Source of the DNA: Hyphomonadaceae bacterium UBA5336
Lineage (GTDB): Bacteria > Pseudomonadota > Alphaproteobacteria > Caulobacterales > Hyphomonadaceae
Length of the DNA: 64,000 bases
Direction of reading: 5' to 3'
Assembly: GCA_002408125.1 (NCBI GenBank)
Contig: DHQO01000022.1
Coordinates: 124,001 to 188,000, forward strand
Shown here: in pieces, positions 16,978-26,452 of the stretch
How the letters are laid out: each line of letters starts with the position of its first letter
Numbering within the stretch: the stretch's first letter is position 1
The notes under the pieces: model-generated
Seen by the model: only the letters and a program-made list of their open reading frames with translations
The model's database searches: none
Told to the model about the DNA's origin: nothing
Program-made: the position numbers and the translations under genes

Positions 16978-18403
16978 CTCGCTGCTCCCCCTCGCCCGCG
17001 AACACGTCCAGATCGATTCGAATGATATTGCGAGTGTATTTTGAGAACTTTAACGCGCCATCTTTCTTATCGTTATCGGTTATCCAGTGCTTCCGGTCGA
17101 CAAAGTCCTTGAACTCAATATCAACTTGCCTTGGCCGGCCGGATTTGTCGATTTGGTAGCCGTAATACTCCGAGGGCTTGGCGTTCTTGCGAATTTTCAG
17201 CGCCGAAAAAAAGGCGGCCTTCGGAACGGCAATCTGCTCTTGCGCGTGTTGGAAACCGGGATCGTTGTACATGTTGACAATCTGTTCCATGACCCCGCTG
17301 AACTCGCTCTCGATTACGCCTTCCAGTACCTCGACAATCGGCAGATATCGCGGGCCGGAGCCGCCAACGAAAGGGGCCAATACGGGCGCGGGTTTGGTAA
17401 ACTTCTTTCCCTCGTCATCCGTGGCCAGAAATTCGCAAAGCTCTGCCGCAGGGAAGATCTCATAGTCTTTTTCGCGGATTTCATAACTGAATTTCTGTCC
17501 ATGCACGCTGGTCAGTATGCGCGTCCAGACATCAAACGCCTGGCGCCTTGATCTGACAACCGAGTTGCGAGCGCCGAATAGGTCGCCGAGCGCAGTGCGC
17601 CAAAAGCCGGAAAAATAGTTCTCTGAGATTGCAAGCCGATGAGCGGCGTAGGATGCCAGTTTCAGTCGCAGCTTGGCGGCTACTTCAGATAGGTTGGAGA
17701 TCTCCATTCCAAGGCCTAACCGGGTCAGGAATGAGGCTCTGAAATAAATCACATTGCACGACCAGCTGTCTCTGATGCGTGTCCACTCCTTGAACATTTC
17801 CAGGGATTCAAACAGCGGCTTGTTATTCTTCGTGAAGAATGCCGTATCGACGTCATTGTCGCCATATCGTTTCTTCAAGCCATTGCATCGGCCCTTTGAT
17901 TGCGCGTCACAAAGTGGGTGGATGTTTTTGGATCCGGAGAAAATGGTCCAGGGCTGCACGGGTCGTGACGCACTATGTGCGGCGCCTTCGAATAGCTCAA
18001 ACAGGCCAATCGTTTCACCCGGCCCAAGAACTACTTTGATATCGTGATGATGGGTCTGGTTCGAACCGCTGGGGATCGCGACTGTGGCGGCGTTCTGAAC
18101 GACTATGCCGAATGGAAAGCAGTGCGGCTGCAGCAGGTCGTCTCCACCATCAAACGGAATGCCGCCGGGCTTCAGGGGGGTTCCGCGGTCGGCAATGGTT
18201 TCATGAAGGCGATAGCACGCCAGGTCGGCAATATGCTCAGTTTGGTCGAATTCGGTTGTAGCTTGGCGCAGCAGTGACGAGAACTCTTTGCTGTGGGCGT
18301 GATTAAGACTGCCGATCATTTGCACTACCTCGCCCAACCCCAAAGGCTGAAGCGCCCCCTTCCCAACCGTCACAATCCTTACCCCTCGGTGCTTTCTAGT
18401 CAC
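16964..18403 (-). CDS. Unknown protein coupled to the adenosylhomocysteinase-like gene
   Basis: The 479-residue product is soluble with no signal peptide. No family is recognised. Visible features are a His-rich stretch (SGSNQTHHHDIKVVLGPGETIGLFELFEGA, where a beta-rich cupin-like turn can be imagined), a middle mostly helical region and a basic C-terminal third. The stop overlaps the start of the downstream SAHH-like gene, so the two form a unit. Both are lower in GC than the chromosome and lie on the island beside a restriction-modification gene, a typical site for defence cargo, but no defence role is shown by the sequence. Confidence 0.6.
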   Translation of the reverse strand: MTRKHRGVRIVTVGKGALQPLGLGEVVQMIGSLNHAHSKEFSSLLRQATTEFDQTEHIADLACYRLHETIADRGTPLKPGGIPFDGGDDLLQPHCFPFGIVVQNAATVAIPSGSNQTHHHDIKVVLGPGETIGLFELFEGAAHSASRPVQPWTIFSGSKNIHPLCDAQSKGRCNGLKKRYGDNDVDTAFFTKNNKPLFESLEMFKEWTRIRDSWSCNVIYFRASFLTRLGLGMEISNLSEVAAKLRLKLASYAAHRLAISENYFSGFWRTALGDLFGARNSVVRSRRQAFDVWTRILTSVHGQKFSYEIREKDYEIFPAAELCEFLATDDEGKKFTKPAPVLAPFVGGSGPRYLPIVEVLEGVIESEFSGVMEQIVNMYNDPGFQHAQEQIAVPKAAFFSALKIRKNAKPSEYYGYQIDKSGRPRQVDIEFKDFVDRKHWITDNDKKDGALKFSKYTRNIIRIDLDVFAGEGEQRGEGG

Positions 18404-18841
18404 TTGAAGACTCGTCGTGAGAAATCAGTGCGCAAAAAATGTACATAAAAAAATTCGAAGAAAATTAGCTACGGAAAACAACCATGAAAAACAAGCAATA
18501 GTTGTATCCGAACAAGAAAGCGAACGGGATGGTGGATAGATTCCGTGCGTTCTGAGTCTGGACACAATCTGGAGACCGATCAGCGCGTGAATTTCCACGA
18601 ACTGATTCGACGACGGTCATTTCCTGCGAAAAAACGAAGGGAGAACGTTTTGCTGGAGCGCGAAAGATTGTGGGTATTTATAGATAGGGCCGGCGGGCCT
18701 GGAATCCGACGGTGGGGAGGCCGCTCACGGGTCTAATGCGGCGGTCTCCCCTGTCATTCACGCCCGTCTTTCAACCGGCGCCCTGCGAGTTACTCCTGCG
18801 GCGTTCGGAATGCAAGGCGGAATTCGACGGGAGAACACGTC
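18404..18841. other. 438-base intergenic region, AT-rich then GC-rich
   Basis: No convincing gene. The part next to the minus-strand pair (18420-18530) is A-rich and likely holds its promoter. Near 18714-18751 an imperfect hairpin (GGGGAG-GCCGC with GCGGC-CTCCCC) is visible. An abrupt composition change near 18680 suggests a junction between pieces of different origin. A 63-codon open frame at 18545-18736 has no supporting features. Confidence 0.4.
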
Positions 18842-19306
18842 GTGCTTCGGCTTTCTTTTCTTTTGTTGCCTTTGGCCATTACAAACCTTGCCCACGCAGA
18901 TGAGGGCACCCCAAATTATGTGCGACCGGCGGAGTTTATCCGCGGCGTAGATGCTCACGGATGTGGCGACTATCCTTGTCCTCGCGGGGATCGGGTTCAC
19001 AATGCAATCGACTATGCCATCACACCGGGCGATCCAGTCCGTGCGCCAATCAGCGGCCGTATCAAGCGTTTCGGTCGCCCTTACTTTGACGATACCCGTT
19101 ATACATTGGTTGTCATCGAAGGCGAAGATGCTCTCTTACTGAAGGTCTTCTACATCACACCTTCGGTGCAGGTGGGTGATTTTGTGCGGGCCGGCGAGAT
19201 TGTCGGCACGGCTCAGGATATTTCATTGCGATATCCTGGAATTACTCCGCATTTGCACTGCGAAGCCTACGTTAATGGCAGAAGGACTAACCCTGAGGAA
19301 CTCTAA
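18842..19306 (+). CDS. Secreted M23-family (LytM) peptidase-like protein
   Basis: The 154-residue product has an N-terminal signal peptide (LRLSFLLLPLAITNLAHADEG, cleavage after AHA). The mature part is a compact LytM/M23 domain: the first zinc ligands lie in HNAIDYA, a beta core APISGRIKRFG follows, and the third ligand region is HLHCEAYVNG with HxH. M23 enzymes cut peptidoglycan cross-links; such small periplasmic forms can also be inactive. The start is GTG with GGGAGAA about 9 bases upstream. A long hairpin follows the gene. The next gene is the restriction-modification enzyme on the same strand. Confidence 0.72.
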   Translation: MLRLSFLLLPLAITNLAHADEGTPNYVRPAEFIRGVDAHGCGDYPCPRGDRVHNAIDYAITPGDPVRAPISGRIKRFGRPYFDDTRYTLVVIEGEDALLLKVFYITPSVQVGDFVRAGEIVGTAQDISLRYPGITPHLHCEAYVNGRRTNPEEL

Positions 19307-19321
19307 ATGGTTCCAAAGGAT

Positions 19322-19353
19322 GAACAACCGCTAGAAGCGTCTAGCGGTTGTTC
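19322..19353. terminator. Long perfect hairpin after the M23 gene
   Basis: A perfect 14-bp stem (GAACAACCGCTAGA with TCTAGCGGTTGTTC) around a four-base loop AGCG. It is followed by CATTTA rather than a clean T run, so a terminator is likely but another structural role cannot be excluded. Confidence 0.55.
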
Positions 19354-19555
19354 TCATTTATGTTGCCATCAGCCCAAATCGTACTGCCTTCTCACATGTT
19401 CTGAAAATATGATGCTTTCACGGTGCTCGACTGACGTACGGCCTGTTTTTGATGGGTGTTCTTGGCTCTGGAAAGTCCACTCCGCGGCGGCTAGCAAAGT
19501 TGACCCCATGGCCACCAAATGTGACGAATCCTAAGCGATTCGACGGGGGTAATTC

Positions 19556-22500
19556 ATGGCGCTTCGAGAGCTGTTGGAGCAGTATAGGGTAGGCGCTCAG
19601 AACGAGCGTGATAAGGGAACCGCGTTTGAAAATCTGGCGCTGGCCTACTTCCGCCATGACCCCCTTCAGAAAGACAATTACGACGCGGCGTGGACTTATC
19701 AGGAATGGGCTGCATCAAAGGGGTTGGACGGTCGAGACGTCGGGATCGATCTGGTCGCGAAGATAACCGATGAAGAGGGCTACTGCGCCATTCAGTGCAA
19801 GTTCTATCGGGAGAATTATCGTATCCAGAGGGGCGATCTGGACTCATTCTTTGCCGCATCGGGAAAGTCGCATTTCACGCGCCGCGTTGTTGTCGATACG
19901 ACGAATGGTGACTGGGGTGCGAATGCTCAGGGCCTGCTGGAGAACCAGAACCCACCTGTCTATCGCATCGGACTGACCGATCTTGAAGATAGTCCGATCG
20001 ACTGGGGGCGCTTTCTCCGCACCGACGAGATTTCTCTCGCGCCGAAAAAACAGCTCCGCCAGCATCAGACAGAAGCCCTCAAAGCCGTTCGCAAGGGCTT
20101 GTCTGAAGCCGATCGCGGCAAACTCATCATGGCTTGCGGCACAGGTAAGACGTTTACCGGTCTCAAGATTGCAGAAGACCTTGCGGGACCTGGCAAGCGC
20201 GTTCTTTTTATGGTGCCCTCTCTATCCCTCATGTCGCAGACGGTTCGTGAGTGGACAAACGACGCCGAGGTGAATCTGCACAGTTTCGCCGTGTGCTCTG
20301 ATGCTCAGGTTGGTAAGCGCGTAAGTAATGAGGGCGATTACGGCGATATCGCCGCCTACGATCTGGCTTATCCCGCGACGACCGATCCAGAGAAACTCGC
20401 CGAGAAAGTGAAGCTGGCTTCATCGGACGAGATGACGGTCGTGTTCTCGACCTATCACTCCATCGATACGATCTCGAAAGCCCAGCTTTGGCATGACCTA
20501 CCGGACTTTGATCTCATCATTTGCGATGAAGCGCACCGCACCACAGGCGCGCGCTTCGAGGATGAAGAAGAGTCAAACTTCATCAAGATCCATTCCGACG
20601 ACAATGTCAGGGGGGCGAAACGCCTATATATGACGGCGACGCCCAGAGTGTATGGCGAAGGCGTGCGGCAGAAGGCAGATGAGGCGTCCGTCGAGCTATG
20701 CTCAATGGATGACGAGGCGCTGTATGGCAAGACGCTCTTCACGCGTGGCTTTTCCTGGGCGGTCGAGAACGGACTGCTGACAGACTACAAGGTTGTCGTC
20801 CTGGCCGTCGATGAAGAGTCTGTGGCCGAAGGCGTTCAGAAGCGACTGACGGAGGGCAGCGAGCTTAAGCTCGACGATGCCACCAAAATCATCGGCTGCT
20901 ACAAAGCCCTTACGAAAGACGGCCTGGCAGATGATCTCGTTCTTGATCCACATCCCATGCGGCGGGCACTTGCCTTCTGCAAGGACATCAAGACATCGAA
21001 ACTGGTCACCAATCAGTTTGCCGCTGTGGTCAACGAATATCTCGACACCGAAGAAGAGCTATCGGGCGAAGAGGAAAAGCGCCTTCGTTGTGAGCTGGAG
21101 CATGTTGACGGGACCTATAACGCCAAGGCCCGAGAGCATCTTTTGAAATGGCTCAAGGCTGACAGCGAAAACGCTTGCCGCATTCTCTCAAACGCCCGCT
21201 GCCTTTCCGAGGGTGTGGATGTACCCGCGCTGGATGCCATCCTCTTCCTGCACCCCCGCAAATCCCAGATTGATGTTGTCCAGTCGGTCGGCCGGGTTAT
21301 GCGCCGGGCCGAGGGCAAGAAGATGGGCTATGTCATTTTGCCGATTGCCATCCCGGCGGGGGTCACCCCCGAAGATGCCCTGAATGACAATGAACGCTAC
21401 AAGGTTGTCTGGCAGATCCTGAACGCGCTGCGGTCTCACGATGAGCGTATGGACGCCACGATCAACCGCATCGGTTTTGGCGAAAGCGTCAACGACAAGA
21501 TCGAGATTGTCGCGGTCACCAACAAGGTGCCGACGAAGAAGCCTGCAAAGGGAGAAACGGCAGGCCTGGGGCAAGGCTCAGCCAATGATGACGATGACCG
21601 ACCGGAGCTGACCCGGGAAGTCTCTGAGCCGGAGCAATATTCGCTTTGGGTAGATGAGTTTGCCGCCGCCATCCGCGCCAAGATTGTCAAGAAGTGCGGC
21701 ACCAAGGATTACTGGGATCGCTGGGCGAGCAGCATCGCCGAAATCGCCCAGAAGCACATCACACGGATCAAGGCGACGCTGGCAAAGCCGGACACGCCGG
21801 AGCGCAAGGCGTTTGATGATTTCCTCGCCGAAATCCACGACGATCTGAACCCAAGCGTCTCAGAAGAAGAGGCGATCGAGATGTTGGCGCAGCACCTCAT
21901 CACGAAGCCTGTCTTCGACGCCATCTTCAGAGATCATGACTTTGCGGCCAGCAACCCCGTGTCACAGGCACTGGAACGTGTCCTGGGCGCAATCCACGGC
22001 GACAGCATGAAAGCCGAGCGCGAAGAGCTGGAACAGTTCTACGATAGCGTCAGGCGCCGCGCTGCGACGCTCAAGACGGCCGAAGCCAAGCAGCAGGTTA
22101 TCATTCAACTTTACGACAGCTTCTTCCGCAATGCCTTCCCGCGCATGACGGAAAAGCTGGGCATCGTTTATACGCCGGTCGAGATCGTCGATTTCATCCT
22201 GCAATCGGTCAATGAGATGCTTCAGGAGCATTTCGGCCAGACGCTGGGCTCGCGCGGAGTTCACATCATGGACCCGTTCACCGGCACCGGCACTTTCATC
22301 ACCCGCCTCTTACAATCCGGATTGATCGCACCGGATGAGCTGGAGCACAAATTCCGAAACGAGATTCACGCCAATGAGATCGTGCTGCTCGCCTACTATA
22401 TCGCGGCCGTAAATATCGAAGCGGCCTATCAGGGTGTCAGTAACAGCGAGGAATACGTTCCCTTCGAAGGCATCTGCCTGACAGATACCTTCCAGATGTA

Positions 22501-24418
22501 TGAGGGTGACGACGAACTCGCTATCTACATGCCCGACAACTCAGAGCGGCGGAAACGGCAGAAGGCGACGGCCATTCGGGTCATCGTTGGCAACCCCCCG
22601 TATTCCGTCGGGCAATCAACGGCCAACGACGACAACGCTAACGTCATCTACCCCAACTTAAATGAGCGGATTAGGTCTACTTACGCGGCTAAGTCGTCCA
22701 ACACGAACATGCGTTCGCTTTACGATAGCTATATCCGTGCGATCCGTTGGGCTTCGGATCGCATCGGCGACGCAGGCGTAGTGGCTTTCGTCACCAATGC
22801 TGGGTGGGTCGATGGCAATGCGGCTGACGGCATGCGCGCCTGTCTGGCAGAGGAGTTTACGGACCTCTACATTTTCCACCTTCGCGGCAATCAGCGCACC
22901 AGCGGTGAGCGATCACGAAAGGAAGGCGGCAAGATCTTTGGCTCGGGCAGTCGCGCGCCCATAGCGATCAGTGTCTTCGTCAAGAGCCCGGACGCAGCGG
23001 AGCATGGCCGCGTCTTCTTCCACGACATTGGCGACTACCTCGACCAGAAGCAGAAACTTGCGATTATCCGTAAGTGCGGCGCCATCAACGGAATCACCGA
23101 TGCTGAAGGCTGGGAGAGAATAACGCCCAACGAGAACTTTGATTGGTTGGGGCAGCGAGACGCCGACTTTGGCAAATTCATCGACATTTCCGAAAAAAGT
23201 GGATCTCAGATCGCTATCTTTGAGACACACTCCGCCGGACTAAAAACAAACCGCGACTCATGGGTTTACAACGCATCAAGGTCCAGTCTGGAACGTCGGA
23301 TTGAGCAATCCATTGCCTTCTACAATCAGCAAGTCGACGATCGCCGTTCCAATAGAAATCACAAGCCGGACACACGCGCTGATCGATTCAAGTGGTGCCA
23401 ATCCACCCTGAATTCCTATGAGAAAGGAAGATATCTGTGCTTCAGCGAAGAGCGTCTTCAGAGAGCGCTCTATCGACCATATCAAAGCACTTGGCTGTAC
23501 AAGGATAAAGACTTGAACTGGAGCAGCTATCTTATGCCCCGGTTCTTCCCGAACAGGGACTCTGTCAACCGCGTAATAATGGTCAAGCAAAGGTGGCACG
23601 GCGACGGCCAACTCGCTCTTATGGTAGATTGCGTTCCTGATCTTCAAAGTGATGGTGGTACGCAGTGCTTCGCCCGTTACCTTTACGGCCAGCAGGATGA
23701 GGAGCCCGGAGGCCTATTCGAAGGCCAGTCCTCCGGCCTTCAACGTCGTGATGCAATTACCGATGCAGGGTTAGCCCATTTCAAAGCGGCCTATCCAGGC
23801 GAGGCAGTCACCAAGGAAGACATCTTCTACTACGTCTACGGCTTGCTGCATTCGCCCGACTATCGCGAGCGCTACGCCGACAACCTGACAAAGGAACTGC
23901 CCCGCATCCCTTGCGTGAAGACCTATGAAGGCTTCCGCGCTTTCTCTGATGCCGGTCGGCGCCTGGGCGATCTTCACGTCAATTATGAGAAAGTCGAGCC
24001 CTACCCGGTCACGATCAAGCAGGGCGATTTGCGGCTGGCGAGCATCGACGACCCGAAGAAGTTCTTCCGCGTCGAAAAGATGAAGTTCGCCGGCAAGCGC
24101 GGCGCGCAGAACAAGACGACCGTCATCTACAATCACAACATCACCATGGAAGGCATCCCTCTTGAGGCCTACGACTATGTCGTGAACGGCAAGCCGGCGC
24201 TTGAATGGGTGATGGAGCGTCAGGTTGTGAAGACCGACAAGGCGAGCGGCATCGTCAACGACGCCAATGACTACGCCAACGAGACCATGAACAACCCGGC
24301 CTATCCGCTGGAACTCTTCCAGCGCGTGATCACCGTCAGCCTGGAAACCATGAAGATTGTGAATGGCCTGCCGGACTTAGATTTACCGGAGCCTGAGGGT
24401 GAAGGTGAGACGCCTTGA
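19556..24418 (+). CDS. Single-chain restriction-modification enzyme (type ISP: nuclease-helicase-methyltransferase)
   Basis: The 1620-residue polypeptide combines all restriction-modification activities. Residues about 15-160 are an Mrr-like nuclease domain (VGIDLVAK, YCAIQCKFY). A superfamily 2 helicase follows with Walker A ACGTGKT at 193-199, DEAH at 324-327, MTATPR and the motif VI segment QSVGRVMRRAEGK. A gamma-class N6-adenine methyltransferase follows with motif I DPFTGTGTF near 906 and the catalytic NPPY at 1013-1016. The C-terminal 500 residues would be the target recognition domain. The order matches ISP enzymes such as LlaGI and LlaBIII, which translocate DNA and cleave when two head-on enzymes meet. 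All key motifs are intact, so it appears active. No separate specificity subunit is present. Preceded by ~250 bases with no clear ribosome site except weak GGGG. Confidence 0.9.
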   Translation: MALRELLEQYRVGAQNERDKGTAFENLALAYFRHDPLQKDNYDAAWTYQEWAASKGLDGRDVGIDLVAKITDEEGYCAIQCKFYRENYRIQRGDLDSFFAASGKSHFTRRVVVDTTNGDWGANAQGLLENQNPPVYRIGLTDLEDSPIDWGRFLRTDEISLAPKKQLRQHQTEALKAVRKGLSEADRGKLIMACGTGKTFTGLKIAEDLAGPGKRVLFMVPSLSLMSQTVREWTNDAEVNLHSFAVCSDAQVGKRVSNEGDYGDIAAYDLAYPATTDPEKLAEKVKLASSDEMTVVFSTYHSIDTISKAQLWHDLPDFDLIICDEAHRTTGARFEDEEESNFIKIHSDDNVRGAKRLYMTATPRVYGEGVRQKADEASVELCSMDDEALYGKTLFTRGFSWAVENGLLTDYKVVVLAVDEESVAEGVQKRLTEGSELKLDDATKIIGCYKALTKDGLADDLVLDPHPMRRALAFCKDIKTSKLVTNQFAAVVNEYLDTEEELSGEEEKRLRCELEHVDGTYNAKAREHLLKWLKADSENACRILSNARCLSEGVDVPALDAILFLHPRKSQIDVVQSVGRVMRRAEGKKMGYVILPIAIPAGVTPEDALNDNERYKVVWQILNALRSHDERMDATINRIGFGESVNDKIEIVAVTNKVPTKKPAKGETAGLGQGSANDDDDRPELTREVSEPEQYSLWVDEFAAAIRAKIVKKCGTKDYWDRWASSIAEIAQKHITRIKATLAKPDTPERKAFDDFLAEIHDDLNPSVSEEEAIEMLAQHLITKPVFDAIFRDHDFAASNPVSQALERVLGAIHGDSMKAEREELEQFYDSVRRRAATLKTAEAKQQVIIQLYDSFFRNAFPRMTEKLGIVYTPVEIVDFILQSVNEMLQEHFGQTLGSRGVHIMDPFTGTGTFITRLLQSGLIAPDELEHKFRNEIHANEIVLLAYYIAAVNIEAAYQGVSNSEEYVPFEGICLTDTFQMYEGDDELAIYMPDNSERRKRQKATAIRVIVGNPPYSVGQSTANDDNANVIYPNLNERIRSTYAAKSSNTNMRSLYDSYIRAIRWASDRIGDAGVVAFVTNAGWVDGNAADGMRACLAEEFTDLYIFHLRGNQRTSGERSRKEGGKIFGSGSRAPIAISVFVKSPDAAEHGRVFFHDIGDYLDQKQKLAIIRKCGAINGITDAEGWERITPNENFDWLGQRDADFGKFIDISEKSGSQIAIFETHSAGLKTNRDSWVYNASRSSLERRIEQSIAFYNQQVDDRRSNRNHKPDTRADRFKWCQSTLNSYEKGRYLCFSEERLQRALYRPYQSTWLYKDKDLNWSSYLMPRFFPNRDSVNRVIMVKQRWHGDGQLALMVDCVPDLQSDGGTQCFARYLYGQQDEEPGGLFEGQSSGLQRRDAITDAGLAHFKAAYPGEAVTKEDIFYYVYGLLHSPDYRERYADNLTKELPRIPCVKTYEGFRAFSDAGRRLGDLHVNYEKVEPYPVTIKQGDLRLASIDDPKKFFRVEKMKFAGKRGAQNKTTVIYNHNITMEGIPLEAYDYVVNGKPALEWVMERQVVKTDKASGIVNDANDYANETMNNPAYPLELFQRVITVSLETMKIVNGLPDLDLPEPEGEGETP

Positions 24419-24460
24419 GTGAGTAGGAAGCTACTACCTCAACAACAGCGCGTGTCTTTG

Positions 24461-24474
24461 TGCAATTGATTGCA
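24461..24474. repeat. Island palindrome TGCAATTGATTGCA, copy 1
   Basis: TGCAAT-TG-ATTGCA, between the convergent restriction-modification and Rep-like genes. A second identical copy is at 27929-27942 and a variant (TGCAATTAATTGCA) at 28013-28026. Confidence 0.6.
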
Positions 24475-24482
24475 CTTGCAAA

Positions 24483-25589
24483 TCACCAAGGTGAGAATAC
24501 CCCGTGGTGTGGCATGTGTTTTTGGGGGTCATCAAGCGCCCAACCAATCAGTGTATCGAGCTGCGCGTTTTTGATTGCTTCTGGCCAATGCGGCCAGATC
24601 TCCTCTTCAACGATTAGGTCATTGGGCATGAAGGACGTGAAATTTTGTTTAGATATCGCAGGGTAGCTCGGCAGGATGTATTCAGGCAGCAACGATAGTG
24701 CGGCGTCTATTCCTCTATAACGTGCGCTATCTAACAACCACGGCCATTCGTGCTTTGGGCATGGGGGCTCTTCAATAATCGCTCGGTGAATGTTCCAGCC
24801 CTTGAATGGAAACTTCACCTTGTGAAGGTTCTTGAACATTGTGTTGGTGTGCATGCAGCGCTCCACACGGGTATGTTCGATGTCGCCATGGAGCGGGACC
24901 TGATTATTCGCTAACTGTTCTTTTTTCTTATCATACACAACAAGTTGAGCCCGCCCTTTGGGGACAAACTTGTCGGGGATTTTGTCGCCGGAGACAGCGT
25001 AGAAGTTTGAGGTCTCGATCCCTTCGTCAATTGACGAATATGAGTAAATTTTAGCGACTTGAACGTTCTGGACGAAAAGATCGCGCGGGGAAATGTTTAG
25101 CAGATCAATGGCGATATCTAAACGTGTAAGGCGAGCGTCTGGAATGAGTGCTGGCAGGGGAATGTTGTCTAAATCAATTTCTTCCCAGATCGCGCACAGC
25201 TTCTGAAGGCCATTAGGTGGGAGGTGCGAAGGGTTGAACTCCAGACGAACCGCAGCGAGATCTCCTATGGGTTTCGTATTTAGCCTGACAGGTTCGTAGC
25301 CATCTTCGAGTTTCAAAATGACATTGAGTTTATAGTTCGGCACACGCTTTTTGGCGAATTCTATCCGAGTTTGAGTCGGATCCTTAGCCTCTGCCAAGAC
25401 GCGTGCAAAGAAGCCGTTCCAGTATTCAACGGCAATGGCGGTTTTGTTGTCGCCAGTGGAATTTATGATCGCCTCGATGGCCTTGTGACCTTTCGAGGTA
25501 ATAGTGATCATGTCGATCTTCGGCTTTAGAACCGTGATGATGTGATCGGGTTTTGCTTCAACCAGATTCGCAAACTCGAAGACAGTCAT
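24483..25589 (-). CDS. Rep-like protein (rolling-circle replication initiator fold)
   Basis: The 368-residue product, starting at the ATG at 25589 (AAGGG upstream), resembles replication initiators of rolling-circle plasmids and filamentous phages (Rep_trans-like): a segment LTRLDIAIDLL, a strand pair AQLVVYDKKKEQ and HTRVERCMHT match the conserved D-x-A-x-D, YDK and RxE signature. The N-terminal 60 residues look helix-turn-helix-like. A clear catalytic tyrosine cannot be assigned by eye. Its presence suggests that the island derives from an element able to replicate after excision. No identifiable single-strand origin or nick site was found. Function is inferred from these motifs only. Confidence 0.5.
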   Translation of the reverse strand: MTVFEFANLVEAKPDHIITVLKPKIDMITITSKGHKAIEAIINSTGDNKTAIAVEYWNGFFARVLAEAKDPTQTRIEFAKKRVPNYKLNVILKLEDGYEPVRLNTKPIGDLAAVRLEFNPSHLPPNGLQKLCAIWEEIDLDNIPLPALIPDARLTRLDIAIDLLNISPRDLFVQNVQVAKIYSYSSIDEGIETSNFYAVSGDKIPDKFVPKGRAQLVVYDKKKEQLANNQVPLHGDIEHTRVERCMHTNTMFKNLHKVKFPFKGWNIHRAIIEEPPCPKHEWPWLLDSARYRGIDAALSLLPEYILPSYPAISKQNFTSFMPNDLIVEEEIWPHWPEAIKNAQLDTLIGWALDDPQKHMPHHGVFSPW

Positions 25590-25885
25590 GCGGCGACCCT
25601 TGGGTGTTACACACAAGACTCCGTGTGGAGGTGGTGTAGGAACAAGAGTCAGGGTCGAAGCAAGATTACAGCCAACTTTTGCACGTACTGCAAGTCGCTA
25701 AACCCATGAGGTAATCCACATGCAATATACGGGCTATTAGAGACACCGGGTGTTTCGTGGTGTTGGCCTATGTGACCGTCCCATTCCGCCTCAGAATCGC
25801 AAGGAAATAACCAAGATAAACAACATGTATCTGGGGTGGAAGGCGGTATCGGATTTGGGGCCGGATGCCATCCTTTGTATGCGCC

Positions 25886-26299
25886 TTACAGCAAGGAACA
25901 GCCCTCTAGGGAGAACTTCCCATAGTCGAGGACTTTCCAGAGAGTGTCGCCTTCGAATAGCGCAATGTATTCTTCGGCGCCGACATAGCCCCCATAGGCA
26001 TTCTTCGCATTTACGGTGAATACGCGCCCCCAGCCAGCGTGCTTGATGCGCCTTGGTGTGCCGCGCAGTTCGAAGGTGTGACAGACAACCTGGACGAAGC
26101 CATTTGCGTATTCATAGCGAGCGCTTTTGGGGTCGCGGAGGATGGTGTCGAAGTAAGCTTCGACTTGAGGCTCGTAGCCCGACGGAGGCTTTCCGAAGTC
26201 ATAGTCAGCGGGAAGCTGCTCCGGCGGCACATTTGCACAGCCGGAGACGGACAGAGTCAGAGTGAGGATGGACGCAAGAAAGATTGCACGATGGATCAT
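25886..26299 (-). CDS. Small lipoprotein on the island
   Basis: The 137-residue product has a signal peptide with lipobox VSGC (Cys21), then ANVPPEQLPADYDFG. The mature part is 115 residues with a beta-rich core (VVCHTFELRG, GRVFTVNAKNAYGGYVG, YIALFEGDTLWKVLDYG) and no recognised domain. It is divergently oriented to the XRE regulator gene and shares the intergenic region with the perfect palindrome. Lipoproteins of this kind on islands can act in surface exclusion, but no evidence for that is seen here. Confidence 0.65.
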   Translation of the reverse strand: MIHRAIFLASILTLTLSVSGCANVPPEQLPADYDFGKPPSGYEPQVEAYFDTILRDPKSARYEYANGFVQVVCHTFELRGTPRRIKHAGWGRVFTVNAKNAYGGYVGAEEYIALFEGDTLWKVLDYGKFSLEGCSLL

Positions 26300-26340
26300 G
26301 GAGAGCCCCAGATTGTGGGGGAGGCAGCGCCCCCGAACTG

Positions 26341-26370
26341 AACGTTATGTTTTGCCTGAAACATAACGTT
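26341..26370. promoter_or_regulatory. Perfect 12-bp palindrome, candidate operator
   Basis: AACGTTATGTTT at 26341-26352 and AAACATAACGTT at 26359-26370, separated by six bases. It lies between the divergent lipoprotein and XRE-regulator genes and is not followed by a T run in either direction. It fits an operator bound by the adjacent dimeric regulator. Confidence 0.6.
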
Positions 26371-26452
26371 ATATTTGGGTTGGCGTTAAGGAAAGTGGAA
26401 AATCCGAAGTGAACATCATGGAGGTTAGTTCGATTAAGCCAGACCTTAAGCC

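Noticed and set aside
18545..18736. 63-codon open frame between island genes
   Set aside because: No ribosome site, no domain and an abrupt composition change inside it.
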